Assembly: GCF_000503895.1 (NCBI RefSeq)
Contig: NC_022997.1
Coordinates: 1,446,501 to 1,510,500, forward strand
Direction of reading: 5' to 3'
DNA from: Hyphomicrobium nitrativorans NL23
GTDB taxonomy: Bacteria; Pseudomonadota; Alphaproteobacteria; Rhizobiales; Hyphomicrobiaceae
DNA: 64,000 nt
The notes under the pieces are model-generated. The model did no database searches and was not told where the DNA came from. It was given only the letters and a program-made list of their open reading frames with translations. How positions within the stretch are numbered: the stretch's first letter is position 1; each line of letters begins with the position of its first letter. The position numbers and the translations under genes were made by a program. This document shows, piece by piece, positions 8,029 to 13,398 of this stretch.

Positions 8029-8309
8029 TCGGTTGCTCCAACCAAATGTGAAGTGGGCTCGCCGCCTTTCAATTTTCCTTTACATATCAACTGTTTGCCA
8101 GTTTCTATCCACGCCTCCGTACTCGAAGCGACTAGGCGACGAGCCATTGCCACTTCTACCACCATGATAATCTTCTGGCAAACTGTAGATATAGACGTGG
8201 CGCGAGCATGAATCAGGTAAATGAGGAGGGGTGTCTCCGCCTTGATCCGGATCCTGGCGGAGAGCCTGGGATTGGGGGCCTTCAAAGTCTCTAGTCCTGG
8301 GAGTTTCAT
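8025..8309 (-). CDS. 94-codon frame bridging cas5c and cas8c, containing the orphan repeat
   Basis: The frame begins with an ATG overlapping the cas5c stop (ATGA, 8309-8306) and ends with a TGA overlapping the cas8c ATG (8028-8025). It fills the whole intergenic gap without a stop. The product starts MKLPGLETLKAPNPRL and has no family I recognise. Its residues 60-70 (VASSTEAWIET) are simply the translated degenerate CRISPR repeat. It may be a real small Cas-associated protein, a leader frame that keeps ribosomes coupled from cas5c to cas8c, or chance. The overlap at both ends favours some translation. The repeat in the middle argues against an ordinary protein. Confidence 0.4.
   Translation of the reverse strand: MKLPGLETLKAPNPRLSARIRIKAETPLLIYLIHARATSISTVCQKIIMVVEVAMARRLVASSTEAWIETGKQLICKGKLKGGEPTSHLVGATE
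8065..8132 (-). ncRNA. CreR/CreA-like mini-CRISPR: one degenerate repeat plus spacer-like segment
   Basis: Positions 8132-8101 (minus) match the array repeat at 27 of 32 positions. The 3' half, including GGAGGCGTGGATAGAAAC, is intact. Changes fall in the loop and 5' stem; they leave a G-U pair and lose one pair, so Cas5c cleavage remains plausible. The next bases, read as a crRNA guide, begin TGGCAAACAGTTGATAT (8100-8084). On the plus strand 8176-8192 reads TGGCAAACTGTAGATAT: identical at guide positions 1-8 and at 15 of 17, with mismatches only at 9 and 12. It is preceded directly by TTC (8173-8175), the type I-C PAM. No second repeat is visible. Known CreA/CreR RNAs have exactly this layout and use partial matches to repress promoters instead of triggering cleavage. 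Function here is inference. Confidence 0.75.
8173..8216 (-). promoter_or_regulatory. candidate internal promoter and PAM-flanked target of the orphan guide
   Basis: On the minus strand a TATATC hexamer (8193-8188) lies 17 bp after CTGATT (8216-8211), a modest sigma70-like promoter pointing toward cas8c. The guide-matching site (8176-8192 with TTC PAM at 8173-8175) covers the -10 and the expected start point. Binding of Cascade there would block transcription into cas8c-cas7-cas4-cas1-cas2 and of the guide itself. The promoter strength is a guess; the match and PAM are seen directly. Confidence 0.5.
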
Positions 8310-9001
8310 CTCCTCACCTCAGGCGAATCCGGGGCCGGCACCTTTACGACCCCGTCCTTGAGCGTGGCGCGGAAGACCATCGACGAGCGGTCGCCCGCGT
8401 GGTCGATGTCGTAGAGCATGAAGCCGAGGTCGCGCGGTGTGCCGAACCCGAGGCTCGCCGTTCTGTCGTCGGGATCGGCAACGGGCGCGGGAGCGCCGGT
8501 TTCTAGCAATTCGAACTCGGCCGGGAACTCGCGCGTGCCGAGGCAGGGCTGGTGGAAGCACTGACCTTTGCGCGCGCGGCGGTTGAAGGTGTCCAGGTGC
8601 TTGCCTTCATTGTCTTCAGCGCCGGCTCTCGATGTCATGATGAAGTGCGCGGAAATCACGTAGGCGACGTTCGTCAGCAGCGTCGAGGCGCGCTGCTGAC
8701 GGTTGTCCTCGACGACGAGCGCGAGATCGCCGACGTCTCCGGTCCTCATCGCCTTGCGGATCGAGGCGGCCGGAGCCTTGGCGCCGACCTCGTTTCGGCG
8801 GACGGACTGAAAGCGGATAGGTTTCAGGACATGGATCTCGTCGACGATCCATCGGATCGCCGGCTTCCAGTGGATCGCCTCGAGGATGCCGCGCGCCGCG
8901 GAAGGCGTCATGACGTCATACGACACCCGCTCCACTTTCATCTCCGGGCGCGTGAAGCAGGCGTATTTGCCCTGCACCAGAAGGCGAACTCCGTAACTCA
9001 T
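8306..9001 (-). CDS. cas5c: Cas5c (Cas5d), crRNA-processing endoribonuclease of type I-C
   Basis: The 231-residue protein starts MSYGVRLLVQGKYACFTRPEM, with MKVERVSYDVMTPSAARGIL, the typical Cas5c opening. In type I-C, which lacks Cas6, Cas5c cuts the repeat and stays on the 5' handle of the crRNA. I use ATG 9001, preceded by GGAGGAG at good spacing, rather than the 24-bp longer frame. It lies 72 bp downstream of cas3. Its stop overlaps the start of the 94-codon frame. Confidence 0.95.
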   Translation of the reverse strand: MSYGVRLLVQGKYACFTRPEMKVERVSYDVMTPSAARGILEAIHWKPAIRWIVDEIHVLKPIRFQSVRRNEVGAKAPAASIRKAMRTGDVGDLALVVEDNRQQRASTLLTNVAYVISAHFIMTSRAGAEDNEGKHLDTFNRRARKGQCFHQPCLGTREFPAEFELLETGAPAPVADPDDRTASLGFGTPRDLGFMLYDIDHAGDRSSMVFRATLKDGVVKVPAPDSPEVRR

Positions 9002-9073
9002 CGCGGCTCCTCCGGCGGGCGGCACGCCGTCATATGGACGTTCACGGATGTTCGAGCGTTGGGGCCCGGCTGA

Positions 9074-11410
9074 CTAGATCATGTTGCCCTCTATCCCCAG
9101 TTCATCGCCCTTTTCCCACAGCAGACCCTGCTCGCGGGAGTAAAAGCCCGACATCGTGTTGATCAGGCTTTCCTTGAGGACCACGAACTGCGTCTCGAAG
9201 CCAGGGACGTACTCGGCGTGGCCATTGTCGACGAACCGCTGCCGATGGCGTGGCGGAACCTGGACCAGGTAGCGCTGGAGCTCACGCGCTGCGCGGCCTG
9301 CGGTGATCGTGCCGTCGCGAAGCCTTCTCAGGATCGTTTTCGATTGGTCGTCCGTCGCGATTATGATCGGGGCCATGCCGTCCCGGATGAGCCTGAAATT
9401 CTCTCCCACCTTGCGGTAGGAGAAATCGGTGCTCCCATCGTTTCCGGCGAACTGATCGAGGACTTTCGCTGGGGCTTTTCGTCCGTCGAGATTGGGCATC
9501 GGGACGTCGTCAAGCCCATCCCGGTGTCGGTTGTCTCCACGCTGCCAATAGACTTCCCTGAAGTAGAGTTCGATGCCAGGCTTCACGAGTGGATCCGGAA
9601 ATGTTCTTGCCACGCGGGCCATGGCATCGGCAAAACCCGCGATCTCCGGCGGCGGCTTGGCCTCCGACGGCTGGAACACAACGACAAGAGCGTGCTCCTT
9701 TGGTTGCTCCCATTCACGGTTACAGCGGCCGGCGGCTTGGATGATCTGGTCGAGACCTGCCTCGGCGCGCCATACGCGTGGAAACGAAACGTCGACGCCG
9801 GCTTCAATCAGGCTCGTGGCGATCACGATGCACGGTTTCTTGTGCTTCAGCTCCTCTCGTATCTCCGTCAGGATTTCGGCGCGGTCGTTGGCGATCTGAC
9901 GCGTCGTGAGGTGGATCAGCCCTTCGATCCGCGCATCCTTGGCCGCGAGAAAAAGATCTCGCGCGTGCTTGCGGCTGTTGACGATGACGAGGCCCTGCGG
10001 CACCTGGCGAAGCTGCTCGATCAAGGAATTGTCGCTCAGGACACCAGCCATTTCGAACGTGACGCGTTCGAACGCGGTATGGAGCTTTGCGGGCTCGAGC
10101 GCCAGCTCATGTGATGTCTCGAAGCCAAATCTAAAGTCCGGTGCTTTGAGAGCGGGCTGTGTGGCCGTGCACAGCACGATCGTGCAGCCGTAGTTGTGGG
10201 CAAGCTCATCGAGCGCCACGACGCAGGGACGGAGCACGGGCAGTGGTATTGTCTGTGCCTCGTCAAGTACGATGACCGCATTGGCGAGGTTGTGCAGCTT
10301 GCGGCAGCGCGAGGGCCGGTGCGAGAAGAGGCTTTCGAAAAGCTGTACGTTCGTTGTCACGACGACGGGCGCGGCCCAGTTCTCCATAGCGCGGCGTAAC
10401 TTCCGTTCCCTGCTTTGCGCGTTCCGGTCGCCGGTCTCTTCAGGCAGATCCTTTTCCGTGTCGACCTGCGCATGGTGCTCGAGCACCGCGTCGTCGCCAA
10501 GTATGTCGCGGAAAATCTGCGCGGTCTGATCGATAATCGACGTGAAAGGGGCCGCGTACACGATACGCCTCATGCTCCAGGCGCGTGCGTGCTCCAAGGC
10601 AAACGCAAGCGATGCCAGCGTTTTGCCGCCTCCCGTCGGCACGTCGAGGGTGAACACACCTTTGGGCATTGCCGTCTGGCCGCGCACGTGCGCTAGAACA
10701 TCGCGTCTCAGGACATTGAGCGGAGCCGCGCGCTCGGCCGGGGTGAGCTTTGCAAGCTTGTCATCGAGATGCGCATCGAAGCCGGCGACCAATCCCGCAA
10801 CTTCGTTAGGCAGCTCGGGCCATGTGCGGTCGACCTCGATGCCGGTGACGTGAGCGTGGTGCGCCTCCGTATTCAAGCGATCGGCGTCTACAAGGCACGA
10901 AAAAATCATGCGGCCCAGAAATGCGATCTGGAAAAACGATTGATCGTCACCCTGACGCAGCGAGAAGTTGCGGGGGACAAGGTTGTCGGTCTCCGCTTCG
11001 ACTTCGGTTTTCCACGCTGCATCGAGAATGGGAATTTTCTTTTTTAGGCGATCATTCAACGATCCGCCCGATCCACCGATACGATCCGGCAGCCCCGCGT
11101 GGTGCCCAGCGATCGCATACGCGACGAGTTCGGCCATGATGGTGTCATCCGAGTCGGATCGGACAAGCTCCAGGACGGCCTTGGCGCCTGCGGTCGAGTG
11201 ATCGCAGTTCTCTCCCTTGCCTTCGATGTAAAGTTTGAACTTCTCGGCGTATTTGCCGAGGTCGTGCAGCCAACCCGCGAGAGCTGCCGCGCGACCGGCG
11301 CCGAACGCATCCCCGAATTGCATCGCAAGCGCCGCAACCTCACGCAGGTGGGCGACAAGCGTTTGCCAATCGGATTTATCTTCGTTCTCCGTCGAATGTG
11401 CGTAGTGCAT
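9074..11410 (-). CDS. cas3: Cas3 nuclease-helicase (type I-C)
   Basis: The 778-residue protein combines an N-terminal HD nuclease with an SF2 helicase. The HD metal site is visible as WLHDLGKYAEKF (His49-Asp50), with further His in CDHSTAG and AGHHAGLPD. Helicase motif I is DVPTGGGKTLASLAFALE, motif II VLDEAQTIP and motif III CTATQPAL. The C-terminal domain has AGRCNRE. Cas3 degrades DNA after Cascade binds a fully matched target. The start MHYAHSTENEDKSDWQ matches the family N-terminus. First gene of the operon. Confidence 0.96.
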   Translation of the reverse strand: MHYAHSTENEDKSDWQTLVAHLREVAALAMQFGDAFGAGRAAALAGWLHDLGKYAEKFKLYIEGKGENCDHSTAGAKAVLELVRSDSDDTIMAELVAYAIAGHHAGLPDRIGGSGGSLNDRLKKKIPILDAAWKTEVEAETDNLVPRNFSLRQGDDQSFFQIAFLGRMIFSCLVDADRLNTEAHHAHVTGIEVDRTWPELPNEVAGLVAGFDAHLDDKLAKLTPAERAAPLNVLRRDVLAHVRGQTAMPKGVFTLDVPTGGGKTLASLAFALEHARAWSMRRIVYAAPFTSIIDQTAQIFRDILGDDAVLEHHAQVDTEKDLPEETGDRNAQSRERKLRRAMENWAAPVVVTTNVQLFESLFSHRPSRCRKLHNLANAVIVLDEAQTIPLPVLRPCVVALDELAHNYGCTIVLCTATQPALKAPDFRFGFETSHELALEPAKLHTAFERVTFEMAGVLSDNSLIEQLRQVPQGLVIVNSRKHARDLFLAAKDARIEGLIHLTTRQIANDRAEILTEIREELKHKKPCIVIATSLIEAGVDVSFPRVWRAEAGLDQIIQAAGRCNREWEQPKEHALVVVFQPSEAKPPPEIAGFADAMARVARTFPDPLVKPGIELYFREVYWQRGDNRHRDGLDDVPMPNLDGRKAPAKVLDQFAGNDGSTDFSYRKVGENFRLIRDGMAPIIIATDDQSKTILRRLRDGTITAGRAARELQRYLVQVPPRHRQRFVDNGHAEYVPGFETQFVVLKESLINTMSGFYSREQGLLWEKGDELGIEGNMI

Positions 11411-11551
11411 ACAAAACTATGTGCGGTTGAAAGCTCTCAGCTTCGGCTAACAACTTGGCCGTGTCACGATCGGATTTGCATGGAGGCCGTGAAAACGGGC
11501 GCATTCTGACGAACCAATATGCGATTTCCGCGAGGTAGGCGGGAGGATTGA

Positions 11552-12095
11552 ATGGGGCGGTTCATCGAAGGCGCGCCTGAAGAGACGGGCCGCTCAGACG
11601 ACCATCCGGAAACGATCTTCGAGCTCTACCTCTACGGCTATCTCAACCAGGTACAGTCCTCGCGCGGTTTCGAGCGCGAGTGCCGGCGGAACCTGGAGCC
11701 GATCTGGCTCACCGGTCGCCTGGCATCCGACGTCAAGATCATCGCAGACTTTCGCCGCGATAACGGTCCAGTCTTCCGTAAGGTATGACAGCAGTTCGTC
11801 GCGCTGTGCCGCGGTCTTGACCTCCTGGGTGCGAGCATCGTGGCGATCGACGGCCGAGAGTTTAAAGCTGTCAATGCCAAGGCGAAAAACTTCGCTCGCG
11901 AGAAACTCAAGCGGCGCATGGACGAAAGCGGAGAGACGTAGGTCTCGCTTACCGATCCCGATGCTTGCGCCATAGCAACGATGAGCAGAAAGCCCCGTGT
12001 GATCCGCTACAATGTGCGAACTGCCGTTGAGGCGAAGCATCATCTTATTGTCGCCCGTGAGGTGACGAACCTTGGCTATGATCCCGCTTCTCGAA
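11552..12095 (+). pseudogene. IS1182-family transposase remnant
   Basis: The frame opens MGRFIEGAPEETGRSDDHPE and continues LYLYGYLNQVQSSRGFERE and IWLTGRLASDVKIIADFRRD, all diagnostic of IS1182-type transposases (DUF772). After a stop at 11786 the match continues with FVALCRGLDLLGASIVAIDG and REFKAVNAKAKNFAREKLKR. Then, past another stop near 11938, it continues RKPRVIRYNVRTAVEAKHHL and IVAREVTNLGYD. The normal coiled-coil and much of the catalytic core are missing, so the element is dead by stops and internal deletion. No terminal inverted repeats are evident. It marks the upstream flank of the cas operon. Confidence 0.8.
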
Positions 12096-12111
12096 CCCGC
12101 TCCGCTGAGCC

Positions 12112-12330
12112 TTAATCGTGCGTGTTCTGGGCCTTCCGCTGCGCCTCATAGGCCTTTGCGCCGGCCAACATAAATTGTGTGCGTTTGACGATGCCAGTGC
12201 CTCCGACCACGCACGCGAGTTCGCCGTCCCCGAGGCTGTCATTCCGTTCGGGTGCTGGCTCGTCTCTGGTCAAAGCTTCGTCATGCTTGCACCGAACGCC
12301 GTTTCGGCCTGTCATAGGTACGTTTCGCAT
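12112..12330 (-). CDS. small double-glycine-leader peptide 2
   Basis: This 72-residue frame starts MRNVPMTGRNGVRCKHDEAL one base after the stop of the upstream peptide gene. It contains SLGDGELACVVGGTGIVKRT. The D-x-E-L-x-x-V-x-GG pattern resembles leader peptides cleaved after Gly-Gly by C39-peptidase transporters. The C-terminal part (FMLAGAKAYEAQRKAQNTHD) would be the exported peptide. No modifying enzyme or transporter is nearby. The start is uncertain (an in-frame Met lies five codons later) and the gene call rests on the motif and pairing. Confidence 0.45.
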   Translation of the reverse strand: MRNVPMTGRNGVRCKHDEALTRDEPAPERNDSLGDGELACVVGGTGIVKRTQFMLAGAKAYEAQRKAQNTHD

Positions 12331-12331
12331 C

Positions 12332-12526
12332 TCAGTGAATGACCTCCGTCTTCGACGCGATAAAGCCTGCATCCGTTGCGAGCTGCTTTTCGAATGGAAT
12401 TGGCGCCGCTCCGCCCTGCACGCTTGTCAGTTCCTCGTCCGATAAGTCCGCTGCCGGGATGTGAAGCGGTTCCGATGTCGCTCGACCTTGGACCGGCGGC
12501 GCGATCTGGCGCGTTTTCTTTGCCAT
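12332..12526 (-). CDS. small double-glycine-leader peptide 1
   Basis: The 64-residue frame MAKKTRQIAPPVQGRATSEP contains DLSDEELTSVQGGAAPIPFE. The LSDEELxxVxGG block is the canonical double-glycine leader of bacteriocin-like and other C39-exported peptides. The predicted mature part is about 25 residues ending ASKTEVIH, without Cys or Ser/Thr clusters, so lanthionine-type modification is not obvious. It sits in tandem with peptide 2. Export by a transporter elsewhere in the genome would be needed. Confidence 0.55.
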   Translation of the reverse strand: MAKKTRQIAPPVQGRATSEPLHIPAADLSDEELTSVQGGAAPIPFEKQLATDAGFIASKTEVIH

Positions 12527-12711
12527 TGGCTTGCTCCGTCTCTTCGAACAGTCGGATACAAGATGCAGAAAGCTGATGAGCGGGCTTTGCTTTATGTCCA
12601 GAAAAGTATCCCGCGTTTCCAGAATGCGCGGGGGCTATTCCGTACACACCTCGCGCCTCTTGAACTCTCGTCGCTTCCAGGCGACATAGGCGAGCCGTGA
12701 AAGGAGGAGCC

Positions 12712-12978
12712 ATGCCGCTGGTATTTAATGACGATATCCTGATGGGTTTCGTCGGAGATACGTTTGTCTTCTCGATGCGCGATGAGCAGACGGGAGATAC
12801 CGTCTCCTGCGAAATCACCAGGGACGGCCTGCAACGAGCGATCCAGAAGAAAGAGGTCTACGATCCTCGGATCGCGTTCTCGATGTACAAAGCGCGCTTC
12901 GGAGAGCTTGCCAGCAAGCGCTTCGACGAGGGGCAAAGACCCGCGCGCATTACGATCGAGGATGTCGAAGCCTTCTAG
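12712..12978 (+). CDS. conserved hypothetical protein (DUF1488-like)
   Basis: An 88-residue acidic protein, MPLVFNDDILMGFVGDTFVF, starts at an ATG with a strong AAGGAGGAG ribosome site 4 bp upstream. Predicted alternating strands at the start and a helix near residues 45-65 recall small DUF1488-type proteins, but the match is weak and no catalytic residues are apparent. It is followed 20 bp later by the secreted Rap1a/Tai-like gene, so the two may be co-transcribed. Function unknown. Confidence 0.65.
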   Translation: MPLVFNDDILMGFVGDTFVFSMRDEQTGDTVSCEITRDGLQRAIQKKEVYDPRIAFSMYKARFGELASKRFDEGQRPARITIEDVEAF

Positions 12979-12998
12979 GAATGAGCTAAGGGGAAACG

Positions 12999-13346
12999 AT
13001 GCGTTCTTTGCTTGGCGCGCTGGTCGCTCTCAGCGTGATTTTATCGGCTACGGCCGCACCGGCCACCGATGCCGTTTCGGGAAAGTACTGGCTCAAGATC
13101 TGTGAAAACAGCATCACGCGAGAGGGCTGCATCGGCTACCTGAGCGGGCTGATCCATATGGAACTCTACGCCAGCCAGCGGATGCCGGATGGCCCGCTCT
13201 GGTGCGCTCCCGACGACGCTTCGGTGAACGACATGATGCGAACCTTCGTCCGGTTCCTAGAGGACCGTCCCGAACTGTTGCATGGCAGTGCCGTTCAATT
13301 GGCCCACTTGGCCTGGGCTCGCGCATATCCCTGCAAGCGGGACTAG
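12999..13346 (+). CDS. secreted Rap1a/Tai-like small protein
   Basis: This is a 115-residue protein with a signal peptide (MRSLLGALVALSVILSATAA). The mature part has spaced Cys residues (KICEN, REGCIGYLSGL, LWCAPDD, YPCKRD) and the block VNDMMRTFVRFLEDRPELLH followed by AVQLAHLAWARAYPC. This arrangement matches the Rap1a/Tai domain, known from immunity proteins against type VI amidases but also widespread as orphan periplasmic proteins. No effector is adjacent, so immunity is only one possibility. Confidence 0.7.
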   Translation: MRSLLGALVALSVILSATAAPATDAVSGKYWLKICENSITREGCIGYLSGLIHMELYASQRMPDGPLWCAPDDASVNDMMRTFVRFLEDRPELLHGSAVQLAHLAWARAYPCKRD

Positions 13347-13398
13347 CACAGAGGTATGTCGCGACGCCTGAACCGAGGCGAGCGACACGCTCCGCTGT

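Noticed and set aside
8065-8132. Reading the orphan repeat as a second active CRISPR array
   Set aside because: Only one repeat is present and it is degenerate in the 5' stem and loop. There is no leader, and the guide matches the operon itself, not foreign DNA.
8025-8216. A CreT-type toxin RNA accompanying the orphan guide
   Set aside because: I looked for a short frame with a strong ribosome site and tandem rare codons downstream of the candidate promoter and saw none. A cas-regulating (CreR-like) role fits better, but a toxin cannot be fully excluded.
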